A stretch of DNA of 64,000 nt, from assembly GCA_945859605.1 (NCBI GenBank), contig OX243815.1, forward strand, positions 40,538,459-40,602,458, read 5' to 3'. A program made the translations under genes and the position numbers. The notes under the pieces were generated by a model. That model saw only the letters and a program-made list of their open reading frames with translations, was not told the origin of the DNA and did no database searches. Shown here in pieces: positions 35,516-46,800 of this stretch; the stretch's first letter is position 1; every line of letters starts with the position of its first letter. Source of the DNA: Lumbricus rubellus (Eukaryota > Annelida > Clitellata > Crassiclitellata > Lumbricidae).

Positions 35516-35849
35516 TTCAACGACGTCAAAGTTTGAAACTTTTCTCACTCTCTGCATTAACACATAACATTCCTTATCTATCAGACTAATTAATCTTTTA
35601 CCCGCGTTTGCCCCGAAAATATCCGCTGAAAACGGGCTTAAAATTTAAAATCGAACGGGTAAAGGGTTAATGCCTTTTCAATTTTGTGACGACTTCCTTC
35701 CCAAATTATAGCCTAACAGTACGAACTCTATAATATTATAGGTCCTATAACTGTTGTATATGTCTATACATTCTATTCCCCTTTCTAAGGGCTACTTTCC
35801 TATATACAGTGCCTTTTAAATGCGTTGGTGTTTTTCCACTTCTGTAAAA

Positions 35850-36065
35850 GCAACTCAAAACATGTAGACGGAGGAAGAAACATCTCTTACAGTTACCGTC
35901 CTATCTCCAATCTTTCTATGTTATCTAAACTACAACAGATACGCGTTGTTCTTGCACAGCCTAATGAATTCCATTTCCACCTCCGCAACTTCTGCCAATC
36001 AGGATTGGCTAAACACCACTCCACGGAAGCTCTGCTTGTCTCTGCAGTGTGGTGTGTAAGTAAAC
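35850..36065 (+). pseudogene. LINE reverse-transcriptase fragment
   Basis: The plus-strand frame contains SYRPISNLSMLSKLQQIRVV, then LAQPNEFHFHL, CQSGLAKHHSTEALLVSAVW. These are the RT 'YRPISNL-SK' and 'QSG-RK-HSTE-AL' segments of CR1/L2-like LINEs. The catalytic YADD part is missing and the frame ends soon after, so this is a dead fragment. Confidence 0.85.
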
Positions 36066-36187
36066 TGGTGTCTGTCAGTCAACGGCAAATCCGTTGCCTC
36101 TTGTCTTGTTAAAAGACTCTACATAGTCGTTCACTCGAGACTTGCCTTTGGAAAGCCGAGAAAGCGAAAGAGAAGCAAAACAAAGCT

Positions 36188-36540
36188 TTGTTCTGTGCCT
36201 TGTTGTTCACTTCTCTGCTTTGTTCTGTGTTTCGTCGTTCATTGTTCTACACTTTGTTCTGTGCTTCGTCGTTCATTGTTCTCTGCTTTGTTCTTTACTT
36301 TGTCGTTCACTTCTGCATGCACTTTGTTTTGTGCTTTGATATATCTACAAGACGAATGTCCTCTTCCTTCTTATACTACAGGTCTACAATGTGTCCTAAA
36401 TTTATAGTCTTAAACTGTCTTGTCGACCTTTACTCTAAAGTCCCTTCTCTGCTCTGTTCCTTGCCTTGTCGCTCACTTCTCTACTTTTTCCCGTACTTTG
36501 TTGTTCATTTCACTACTTTGTTCTCTGACTTGTCTTTCTC
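36188..36540. repeat. Imperfect ~33-bp tandem repeat (TTTGTTCTGTGCTTCGTCGTTCA)
   Basis: About five units at 36188-36345 built on CTTTGTTCTGTGCTTCGTCG and TTCATTGTTCT, with diverged units again at 36450-36535. The hydrophobic Leu/Phe/Cys frames here are likely repeat artefacts. Confidence 0.75.
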
Positions 36541-38595
36541 TTATTCGCAACCTTCTTTACTATCGTGCATCGAATCTACCCAAACGTCTATAGCTGAAAC
36601 ACACAATAGCGGAATAGCCCATCTTCCATATCCTAACATCATGTGCCATTCTGTGCCGCCGCACTCCCTGTTATGCGTGTCTTCTTTTTTGGTGCACTGG
36701 CTCCAATGTATGGTTCGTTCATCTGCTGGACTTGCTGATGATGACCGGAAATTTGATCATTTTTGCATTGCATGCATGACATGATATGTCCACGTCATAG
36801 GATGCCATGCAGATAATTATTATACTCCGGTCTTCAATGTTCAACATCGAGTTTAAGATTGCGACGTGGGCACTGGGCAGTGTTTAATCTAGATGTCTCT
36901 GAGGGGGGTAAGTTATCCCCCCACCAGAAATTAATTTCCCAGGATAAATCGCGAGGTGTTGTGTACATGTGAATACGTACCATTACCCCAGAAAAGATAA
37001 GCGTGTAACAATTACCCCACCTCTATACAAATCGACCGGTCTTGTGTACATGCATGCACACAAAGACATGCACAAAAATTGTACGGTTAATATTGAACTT
37101 TTTTTAAAGAACGACTAAAAAAGGTCATCGGTTTTTACATTAGAGAAAAATTGTAGGTTGCCATCCGCCCAGAATGGAGTTTTTTTCTGTCACTCTCTCC
37201 AGAAATCCTTATTCCACCCTCCCCCAAGCAGAGGACAAGATTAAACACTGTGGCGTGGGTCATGTGATATCATGCAGTCGGAGAGTGTTCTTGTATACAG
37301 GGTATACACTAATACATGCACTATGCTTACCTTTCGCTTTAACTTTACCTTTGGTGTCCCGTTTAGGTTTGGCTGGCCTCAAAAATATTTGCTCCTCAAA
37401 CTATGGTTAAAAACTACTCGTTCATGCAGCGTTGTGCGTTTAAGTCGCTATAGGGTCAGTTACCTTGGACCGTCTCTGGGTTTATATCTATAGTAAAGGC
37501 TGTGCATGAACGAATGATGGTGATGATGACGATTAAAAAATAGCAAAACCGACGATGTATTATGATATCCGTGCAAGAACCGTTAATTCCAGATTATCAT
37601 CAACATATACACTGTTATATACAGTCATGGGTGGACGCACCGAGAAAGATGGGCTATGCTTGACCCCTGGAAACTTGACACCTATTTTTTCTATAGCTGC
37701 TACTTTGGTGGCTCTCAACACATTTCTTCACACAAAATCATCAATGATATATAAAGGGAAACCGAGTAATTTACATTTAGAAACCTAGAATACTCATATC
37801 CTTAATTTCCTGCTTTGCATTCTTCAAGCTCTAGCTAAGCATTTAACCATGTTCATTGCGTTTATTTATATACACACTGCGTGTGGTTTACCTACTTGTA
37901 AGCCACTTTTAGTCTGGGGTGAGAGGTCATAGTGTCAGGCAGTTTAAACAAAAGACGTATACCGAAGTCACCTATATAAGCACACGAACACTCGACATTA
38001 CATATGTATACATAGCCTACACATCGTGCTTTTATATGCATTTGTGTCCATATATATACATGTATAATGTCATATATGTATGTATACATCGAGCCATATA
38101 GATATGCAATATATATCAATGGGTGTGTGCGTATCTATAGCGTATATATTATATGTATTTGTGGATTATTTTCTTTCCTGGTCCCTTAATATTTCCACTG
38201 GATGCGTGCTTGGTGTCAGTGGCCGCAGTGGTCGGCGTGCAGCTGCTATCGGAGAGGGATTGCGTTCGTCACGCGTCCCAGGGTCAGAGTTGAAACACCC
38301 TCCTGGTCTGACCTCATCTCAGCTACCATGGCAGCGCTAAAATCTATCTGTACAGCTTGCAAGACGCGCTCACTCACCATGAGGATTGCTGACTGCTTTT
38401 CATAAGTAATTCCCTAAATTTTTTATATCCTTGGCCAAAAGTAGGAATTTTTATATCAAGTTAATTAAAGAGGTTAAAAGTATAATTATTCGTATTAACT
38501 GTTCATTGTTCACAAACATCAACCAAATCTCTCTAGAAACATTCAAACATTCCATTTGATGCTTTTTCTCCCATGCATCAATACTTCTCCAGTCT
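36541..38595. other. Intergenic DNA, no gene seen
   Basis: Contains scattered fragments of MITE-like GGTCATCG/CATCCGCCC modules (about 37100-37170) and TA/TATAT-rich stretches (38030-38160). No supported exon. Confidence 0.45.
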
Positions 38596-38935
38596 CTCCT
38601 TCCATCCATCCATCCATCCGTCCATCTACCCACCACCAACCCATCAATTCATCCGTCTATCCATCCATCTACCCACCACCCACCCATCTATCTATCAATT
38701 CATCCGTCTATCCATCCATCTACCCACCCCCACCCATCTATCCATCCATTCACCCATCTATCCATCCATCTACCCACCACCAACCCATCAATTCATCCGT
38801 CTATCCATCCATCTACCCACCACCCACCCATCTATCCATCAATTCATCCGTCTATCCATCCATCTACCCACCCCCACCCATCTATCAATCCATTCATCTA
38901 TCCATCCGCCCGTGACCCATCCATCCATCTGCTCT
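38596..38935. repeat. CATC-based minisatellite with higher-order units
   Basis: CCATCCATCTACCCACC followed by CATCAATTCATCCGTCTAT recurs at about 60-65-bp spacing (for example 38615, 38668, 38717, 38779, 38832). It is a compound of tetramers in larger units. Confidence 0.85.
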
Positions 38936-38977
38936 TCCACGCGTCATCCACCACTTTGTACTTTCGTCCCAGCAGAT

Positions 38978-38990
38978 AGGTCAAAGGTTG
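38978..38990 (+). promoter_or_regulatory. DR1 nuclear-receptor site
   Basis: AGGTCA-A-AGGTTG, a direct repeat with 1-bp spacing of the type bound by COUP-TF, RXR and HNF4. It lies about 4.3 kb after the COUP-TF stop codon. A 13-bp match; chance occurrence cannot be excluded. Confidence 0.4.
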
Positions 38991-39179
38991 ATCCCTTCGC
39001 GCATGACAAATCCACTGTATACCATTCGTCGTATCAATTATTAATTCTAATTAAATTTACATAGAAAGCAATCCAATTGTAAACGGAAGCAATATTTCTC
39101 GCAAGGTTTAAGCCTGCATTACATGCGGTCATTTTACAATCAGTTACCTTATACCGTATACGTGTTGCTTGTAATTTCT

Positions 39180-39310
39180 CGTTTAGAAAATGCAACAGTT
39201 GTTCGAACAATTTTCTCGTTTAAAAAACTGCTGCCAGGGATTTTTAAGAGTGCATTTCTACACAATATTTGAAGTTCTAAATGGATTTGTGCAGTCGCAT
39301 ATAGGGAAGC
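39180..39310 (-). repeat. Interspersed repeat, copy also at 53190-53365
   Basis: The minus-strand frame reads TAQIHLELQILCRNALLK. The plus-strand frame at about 53298-53355 reads TAQICLELHVLCRTARLK. This indicates nucleotide similarity of an interspersed repeat. No protein family recognised. Confidence 0.5.
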
Positions 39311-39328
39311 ATTTTCTCTGCATGCAGT

Positions 39329-39498
39329 CATGGGCGGAGTTTATCAGGAGCTAGGGGGGGGGGCTAAGCCCCTCCAAGAAGGCCAAAATTCATATTTTTT
39401 TACCATGAAAATGATATTCTTTTTCTGGGTTAGCCCTCCCAATAAGGCCCAGACTCGGGGTTAGCTCCCCCAAGAACGGAAACCAAACTCCGCTCATG
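39329..39498. mobile_element. Small hAT-like MITE with 8-bp TSD
   Basis: Ends CATGGGCGGAGTTT and AAACTCCGCTCATG, inverted. The octamer CATGCAGT lies on both sides (39321-39328, 39499-39506). 170 bp, C/G-rich homopolymer patches inside, no coding capacity. Confidence 0.8.
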
Positions 39499-39499
39499 C

Positions 39500-40060
39500 A
39501 TGCAGTTAAAAATAGTAAAAAGGTGGTTTTTCGTCCGATTTGGAGTGATTTACCATGATTGTTGCAGTACAATGCTTTGTATACATGATTGTGGTTGAAG
39601 TGCCTGGATGAGATGGTTTGTTGTCGGAGGATGTGGTCCTGCTATCTGCAGCTGTTTGTTGCCAGTTATTGCTGATGTTGAAAGCTATGTAGGCCCTACA
39701 TACAAATAAGCTATCGTCAGCTACTATGTGCTCTAAACCTCAGTCGGACGAGGACCGACTTTACGGTGTTCTCCACATGCAGAGAATTTAAGTAGATTGC
39801 TTGATTGGCGTGTAAAGCTGGAATTTTTTGCAAAATTTAACAAATTCAAGTCCTATGTAGGCCTATACCGGATTTGTTGTTGTCACCCAGCCAAACAAGC
39901 AGCATGACATTTTCTTTAACGTCGCAGTTTAAGCATGAGGAGAATTGCATGCAGGGGGTATTGAGGTTGCTCAATCCCCGTGCATGTAGTATTTCCTATA
40001 GGACCCTACAGAAAAGTCTTCATTGCAGAGGAATAAAAAAAGAAGAAGAAGAAGACGATG
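39500..40060. other. Intergenic DNA, no gene seen
   Basis: Contains a GATGTTGAAAGCTATGTAGG word (about 39674) repeated at 40187. Confidence 0.45.
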
Positions 40061-40062
40061 AG

Positions 40063-40190
40063 ATGATGGTGATGGTGGTGGTGCTGGTGGTGGTGATGGT
40101 GGTGATGGTGGTGATGATGATGATGATGATGATGACGACGACGACGATGATGATGATGATGATCACCACGACGATGACGATGACGATGTT
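40063..40190. repeat. GAT/GGT/GAC trinucleotide array
   Basis: GATGGTGGT and GATGATGAC repeats. Frames are artefacts. Confidence 0.9.
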
Positions 40191-40222
40191 GAAAGCTATG
40201 TAGGACCTACATACAAATAAGC

Positions 40223-40379
40223 TGTTACAGCTCCCTTGACTTTGTGTTGTGTATTGTTGGGGTCTATAATTATATCCATAATATGTTTATACCTGCATAT
40301 TGCAATGGTGCTTAAACTATATGTTTGACGATGATGATGATGATGGTGGTGGTGATGATGATGGTGGTGATGATGATGA

Positions 40380-40410
<31 letters not shown>

Positions 40411-40445
40411 GGTGGTGGTGATGATGATGGTGGTGGTGGTGGTGG

Positions 40446-40482
<37 letters not shown>

Positions 40483-40777
40483 CACGACGTCGACGACGAC
40501 GATGACGATGATGATGATGATGATCACGACGTCGACGACGACGATGAGGATGATGATGATGATAATGATGATGGTCATGTGTGGCGCAGTTTTCATGCGA
40601 CAATCGGAAAGATTAATTGAAGATATCGCTTTCACCCGTCAATGGAAACCTGCCGTTCAATTACGATATGAAACATACAGTTCAAGTATACCATTGCGAT
40701 ATGCACGTATAAACACATTATGGATATAATTATAGACCCAACAATACACAACAAACACAGTCAAGGGAGCTGCAACA
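40223..40777. mobile_element. Fold-back element: ~86-bp inverted arms around a GAT array
   Basis: Arm 40223-40308 (TGTTACAGCTCCCTTGACTT ... TGCAATGG) reappears inverted at 40691-40777 with about ten differences or small gaps. Between them is a GAT/GGT/GAC array (40328-40570) and a short unique part. Probably a MITE whose centre expanded. Confidence 0.75.
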
Positions 40778-40899
40778 GATGCAAACAGTTCTTTCAGTAC
40801 TGTTCTCTGTCCGTCCAAATGTCCTTCCGTCTATCCGTCTATCCGTCTCTATATAGTTTTTCCAGCGTGCCGGATTTCAGATTACAGCCGGACGAGGCA

Positions 40900-41610
40900 A
40901 CAGGAATCTCTCCACCAATTTCATACGACAACCGGGAGTAACCCGAGTCCCTATCCGCGCCTCCGCTCCTCCACCACCGCCTCCGCTTACCAGCCCCAGA
41001 GGGCGCGGGGGTCGCCGGCGGTTAACTGGAGCCCCTTCCCGTCTCCGCCTGCCGACTACAGGACCCGGGAGCGTGGGAAAGTCACTGAAGGTCTCGAGCG
41101 CTCGCCCCGCCGAGCGGTACGGGCAAGCGGCCGCTTGCGTGACGGGCGATGAAGGCCGCGGGACGTTGCTATACGGCCGCGGATTTTAGCGGGCTGGAAA
41201 AGGCCTGTCAACGCAGCGATATATCTTCGCGTGGAGCCGACGCGGAGAATCGGGAAAACATAAGTCTGTTCGGAGGTGGAAGAGGAGGTGGAAGAGGAGG
41301 TGGTGGAAGAGGAGGAGGTGGAAGAGGTGGAAGGGAAGGGGAAGGGAAGGGAAAGGTGGAGGAGGTGGAAGAGGAGTGGGAGGAGGGGAGGTGGAGGAGG
41401 AAGAGGAGGAGGGTGCGAGTTTTGTGCGGAAACGGCTTCGAAGTGATGGCAGTAATTGCAAAGTCTCTCTCCTGCTGCTGTAGTGAGTGTTGCTGCTGCT
41501 GCTGCTGCTTTTGGATGTTGATGCCAGTCTGCAACTGTAGCAGCAGCAGCAGCAGCGGCGGCGGCAGACACTTGGTCTTTGTTTTCGGGCAACGTTCGGC
41601 GAAGTAGAGG
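40900..41610. other. GC/CpG-rich block
   Basis: Strongly GC-rich from about 40925 to 41180 (CGCCTCCGCTCC, GCGGCCGC), then a GGA/GGT purine tract (41270-41415) and CTG/CAG runs (41475-41560). A CTCF-like CCCCAGAGGGCGCG lies at 40994-41007. Frames of 150-250 codons on both strands are low-complexity (Gly, Cys, Ser or Pro runs) and not believable proteins. Possibly a promoter, enhancer or insulator. Confidence 0.35.
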
Positions 41611-41702
41611 TGATGTTTTAATGGAACCCCGCGCGTAATAAGTGTACAAAGGAATTCGATGGTACTTGCGAAACAGCGGTTGGCCGCTGAAGGAGGTATT
41701 GC

Positions 41703-41732
41703 CCCCTTCCGACCGACCGACCGACCGACCGA
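41703..41732. repeat. (CCGA)n run
   Basis: Five CCGA units within a mixed-sequence segment that links the GC-rich block to a SINE. Confidence 0.9.
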
Positions 41733-41832
41733 AGGACGTGCAGCGTATAGCGCGAGGGAAATTGCCCGTGGTAGAATTGGCGATGAAGAGCTCGACGGTC
41801 ATGACTCATCGATACACTCTTGTTTGTTTGTA

Positions 41833-42023
41833 TGTGCTATTGTTATAGCGCCCCTTCAAGCTCTCTCTATACTCAGAGGCGCTCCCCAATGCAGATCGGA
41901 CACTGCATCGGAGTTTGACGCCGAAGCGCTGAGCAATTGCGAGTGGACTTGCGTTGGCTTGAGAGTGGATTTGAACCTCGAACTTTCCGGCTCAAAGGCG
42001 ACGATGCCACCACTGCACCACCG
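41833..42023 (-). mobile_element. tRNA-derived SINE, family 1, inverted copy
   Basis: Minus strand: GGTGGTGCAGTGGTGGCATC head, GGTTCAAATCC B-box, body with GCTCAGCGCTTCGGCGT and 3' end GGAGCGCCTCTGAGTATAGA ... AAGGGGCGCTATAACAATAG, then an ACAAACAAACA tail. Confidence 0.85.
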
Positions 42024-42278
42024 GATCCCACAATTATATTACAATTACACTTGTATATGTTAAGAATCTGGCGCTACAGACCCCGTTGGCAGGATAGAAG
42101 AAGTATTGCGGATCGATGCATGAGATCTGATGGCATCGACTGTAATCGTAATTGTAATCTAAAAGTTACTGAAAACCCAATTGCAAGCAGAGGGCTGCGT
42201 CGAGTCAGTGGGGGTTGTCCGGAGACATTAAATGATAATCTAAGTCCGGCTGAGAATAAAGTGCATTGCAGTAGTATA

Positions 42279-43063
42279 CACTGTGTCCACGATAAAGTAG
42301 ATCACAAAATAAAGTGTCATAACTCGGCCAAAACTTGTAGGATTTGTCTGAAATTTTACACACAACAACAGTGGCCATATTTACACGAGATCCTAAAGCC
42401 AATTTGAAATACTCGTGAGTTTGCCAAATTTATGAGCGTTTGAGATGCAGCACCGAAAAATGCAACTTTCCAACATGCAAAAGCTGAAAGGAAGCAAAAT
42501 TCAGCTATAATTAGTGTTCAAAATGTCATTTTTGTTCACGAGCACACGACCGTAGACGCAGTAGTGTAGTAGCTGTCCCGGAAGACACTCGGCTTCATAT
42601 CCCGCAGCTGTGGCCGTCCAGCAGTCCAGATCTTGATCCGGAGTACATGTGGTGGAGGAGCGTGATTTTCGTTCACGCGTATTCATGACATCGATAACCG
42701 TAGGGCGTAGGGCGCGTCTGTTTGAAGATTGGAAGTTGTTTAACCAGGTGATCATCGACAGGACCATCAAACAGTAGCGTCTACGTCTACGGTCGAGTGT
42801 CCGTGAACAGGTTGGACATTTGGAACACCATATTTAGCTGAATTTCACTTCCTTTCAGGTTTTCCATGTTGGAAAGTTCAATTTTTCGGTGCTGCATTTT
42901 AAACGATCATAAATTTGACAAACACGCGAATATTTCTAATCGGTTTTGGGATCTCGTGTAAATATGGTCACTGTTGCTGTGTTTAAAATTTCAGACAAAT
43001 CCTAAACGTTTTGACCGAGTTATGACACTTTATTGTGTGATCTACTTTATCGTGGACACAGTG
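42279..43063 (+). mobile_element. Tc1/mariner remnant with ~230-bp inverted termini
   Basis: Left arm 42279-42510 starts CACTGTGTCCACGATAAAGT after a TA. The right arm 42831-43063 is its inverted copy, by eye about 85-90% alike. The centre on the plus strand holds PQLWPSSSPDLDPEYMW, the end of a Tc1-type transposase (usual WP--SPDLNPIE-W), broken by stops and frameshifts. Non-functional. Confidence 0.85.
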
Positions 43064-43089
43064 CACATGTAGTAGGCTATAGTAGTTGC

Positions 43090-43257
43090 AGTCTAACGTC
43101 GCTGTGTGTTAACAAAGATCATTAGCGACGCCCTCCTCATTTATTCATACTTGGGACTGGCACTGGCAGAATGAAAACTTCTGAATGCTCTGCTTATCTC
43201 GTCCCGAAATCCAGATTGAGTGACAATTAAACTTTCTAAGTTAAATTTAAGTCTGTT
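43090..43257 (+). mobile_element. Older MITE, left part (interrupted by the LTR element)
   Basis: ATTAGCGACGCCCTCCTCAT ... ACTTGGGACTGGCACTGGCA. Its inverted partner lies beyond the retrotransposon at 50325-50400 (GTGCCAGTCCCAAGC ... GGAGGGCGACGC). The Gmr1-like element therefore jumped into this MITE. Related single ends lie at 27005 and 28180. Confidence 0.65.
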
Positions 43258-43769
43258 TGTGATAAACCTCCTTGTGATCACCTCCTCCTATCAGTCTCTT
43301 CGGAAGCTTCTTCGTATAAGTTCGTGGTAGCATAGGCCTATCCCTAGATAACTGTTTCATTAGCTAAATGGCTAGGTAAAGAATCTACAGACTTTCACTG
43401 TTTTATTAACCAACAACGACGACGTGTTTAAGTCTTCTTATTATACTCCAAAATCCGATGTAAAGTAAAACGATCAGCAACAACACAACAATGACTACAC
43501 TTGCGTTATCATAACAACTACACGACTACTACCTTCATCAGTCTACTCTATCGCAACTCAACAACAACTATTACAGCCTATCTCAACGGCTCTCAACACG
43601 CAACACTCCTTCTTCACTTCCACTCCCTCCTTGTACACTCAACGTACGCTCGTCTAGACATCACGCGATGTCCAGACAATCACCTGTCCAGACGCCGCGC
43701 GCCAATTTGCAGTTGGCCTACCTGCGTCGCTGTACGACAATCGTCGTGCACTGATTAAATTAGCTTACA
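43258..43769 (-). mobile_element. 3' LTR of Gmr1-like retrotransposon
   Basis: 512 bp. On the plus strand it runs from TGTGATAAACC to TTAGCTTACA; on the element's own strand it is TGTAAGC...ATCACA, the usual TG...CA. Identical by eye to 49660-50171. Flanked on the outside by CTGTT (43253-43257), the target duplication. Confidence 0.97.
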
Positions 43770-43772
43770 TTA

Positions 43773-43789
43773 CCTCCTTCCTTTCTTTT
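43773..43789 (-). other. Polypurine tract
   Basis: On the minus strand AAAAGAAAGGAAGGAGG, three bases before the 3' LTR. It is the expected primer for plus-strand DNA synthesis. Confidence 0.85.
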
Positions 43790-43886
43790 GAAGAGAGCTA
43801 ATTAATCTTAAAAATTAGCGAACGTATAATGCTTAAACTAAATACAAACAATTCCTATACTAAATGCAATCACAAAATATCTTATA

Positions 43887-46800
43887 CTACAATCTCGATA
43901 AGCAGTCCGCTACTACATTCAGCTTTCCCTTCTTATAGTTTAACAGAATGTCAAAATTTTGCAATGATAAAGACCATCGGACTAACTTAGCAGACTTCGA
44001 CATTGACTCAGTCAAATAAACTAAAGGATTATGGTCAGTGAACACATTAATCTTGGAACCAATAATAGTTTCTTTCAATTTGTTTAAAGCCCATATGATT
44101 GCATAGGCTTCCTTCTCAATCGTAGCCCAGCTCCTCTGGGTATCAGTCAGCTTCTGACTGATAAATGAAACGGGACGTTCTATCCCTTCATCGTCCACTT
44201 GTGACAGCACAGCTCCGACAGCAAAATCACTGCTATCACAGTACAAATTAAATGGTTTGCCAACCTCGAACATGTATAAAATCACATTTGATAAAACAAT
44301 TTCTTTAAGAGAATCAAAAGACTTCTGGTGGTCCTCAGTCCAAACAATGTTCTCAGGTGTCTGCTTGCTAGTTAAATCTGTTAATGGTTTAGCAATTTCA
44401 GCAAAATTACAAATAAATTGTCTGTAGAAACCAAACAATCCTAACACTTGCTTCACTTGCTTTTTTGTTTCAGGGTTTTTTAAATTAATCAAACTGTCAA
44501 TCCTATCTGGATTCATCATCTTCTTCCCTGATCCTATGAGGTGACCGATGAATTTCACCTCACTCTTACCAAACACACATTTCTTCAAGTTCAAGGTTAC
44601 ATTATGCAGTCTTATTTGTTTCAAAAACAATTCTAAATGTTTCAAATGAATGTTCCAATCATCAGAATGTACTGCAATGTCATCAACATAGGGTTCAGTA
44701 AATGTATTAATCGGTTGCAAAATCATGTTTATTGCTTTTACAAAAGTCCGTCCAGAGTTAATCATGCCAAACGGGACACGTGTAAATTCGTACAGTCCAT
44801 TATGGGTAACGAATGCGGTTTTCCATTGGTCGGATTTCTTCACAGGACAAGTCCAGTAAGCACTGCGACAGTCCAAGACGGAAATAAACTTGGATTTCCC
44901 GACTTTGCTCAGCACGTCGTTGACGATCGGCATGGGATATCGACAATTTTCAGTATATGAATTCACGTACCTGTAGTCGCACGCGAGTCTCAAGGATCCG
45001 TCCTTCTTCTTGACGATGACCAGCGGACTTGCCATTCTGCTCGACGACGGTTGAATTATATTTGCTTTCAGCATCTCTTGTATTTGTTTGTCCACTTCTG
45101 CGCGATATATCAGCGGTATTCGATAAACCATGAACTCTTTCTCTCGAAAGTCCGGTCTCAGCACCACTTCGTGTTCTACCAATGTACATAATCCAGGTTT
45201 GTCCGAAAATCTGTCTGCATAACGGTTCAGTACATCCAGTAGCTGTTTCTGTTGCTCGCTCGTAAGATGTCCGATCTGTTCATAGTCCAATTGCAGCGAT
45301 TTCTGTGTCGTCTCTGCATGGTCTTCTTTCAATGGTAGCTCTACCACTGATCCGAATTCGTCGTCCTCTTCCACGATGAGACCACACGATAATGTTCTTG
45401 CGATGAACTTCCTCATTTTGTTGGCATGGACGATTCGTCGGCCGTTTTCATTCATGTCCACCAGATACGAATACTTGGATCTTCTTTGTAGCACTGTACA
45501 TGGACCATGCCATCGTGAGATCAATTTATTGGTTGACGTTGGATACAGGACGATGACGTTTTCTCCTGGTTCGAATTCTTTATCCTTGGCCCTCGTGTTG
45601 TATTGACTGGCGTATTGTTTTTGCTTTTCCTCTGCACAATTCTCAGCAAATATCAAAGCTTTCTCCATGTCTGCTCTTAAGTTCTTCAGGTACTTTGCTG
45701 GTTGTACTCCAATGTTTGGCGGTAGATTTATTTCTTTGGTCCAGCTTTCCTTTAAGATAGTTAATGGTCCTCTTGGCATTTTTCCATACACCAGCAGATA
45801 TGGTGCCACTCCTGTCGTTGCGTTAGGAACTTCTCTCAATGCCCATACGGTAAACGGAATGATTTTATGCCACTGTCTTGGATTTTCCACAATGACATGA
45901 TGTACCATCTTCTTGAACGTCTGATTCCATCTCTCGACTAATCCGGCTGCCTCTGGATGCCCCGGTGAATCGAATCGTGGACAGCATCCCATCAATTTCA
46001 AAAATTCTCTTGTAAGACTGGCTGTAAAATTCGTGCCTCTGTCGCTGGTGATCACAGACGGCACCCCCACGTCAATGAATAGCTTCATCAAAGCTTCGCA
46101 CACAGCCTTAGCAGTCAATGACTTCAGCAAAAAGATTGTCGGCCATCTTGTACATGAATCCACTATGCACAAGCAATACTTATGCCCCGCTGCTGACTTC
46201 GGTTCTATTGGGCCTACCACGTCCATAGTCATCCGTCGGATTGGAACATCTTCCCTTGGAATTGGTGTAATCGGCACTCGATCCATCACCAAACTTCGTG
46301 CCTTCAGCTGACACTTCTCACAGGACTTACAAAATTTCACCACGTCTCGACGCATCTTTGGCCAGACAATGGACAACTTGATTCTTTCTCGTGTCTTCTC
46401 TTCTCCCAAGTGTCCGCCAAATACTGACTCGTGAGCTAATTCCATTACTTGAATTCTTCTCTCTTTCGGTAACACCAACTGGTACACTAGCTGATCCAGC
46501 ATTTGATGCTTCTTATACAGCAATCCATTCACCACGCTAAACTCTGATCCTTTGTCTTCAGCGATCCTCCACCACGATTTCAGTGACTCGTCATTTCTCT
46601 GCTGCTCCTCGAATTTCTTCGCATCTTCCAGCTGTCTTTCATCGTTCGAATTCTCTGTGAACAAGTCCCTCATACTTGTCTCCAGTTCAGCGTCGCTTCC
46701 GGAATCTTCACTATCATTTCGTTCACATGCAGCCATCTGTTCTTCAGTTTCATTGTTCTCAGATGTTGTTCTTTCGTCATCTTGAATGCTGAGTTCATCT

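Noticed and set aside
41056..41802. 248-codon minus-strand and 152-codon plus-strand frames in the GC-rich block
   Set aside because: Composed of Ala/Pro/Ser or Gly/Cys runs over simple repeats, with no domain or splice support.
43501..43758. 85-codon frame present identically in both LTRs
   Set aside because: It lies on the strand opposite to the element's genes, inside the LTR. Identity reflects LTR duplication, not coding selection.
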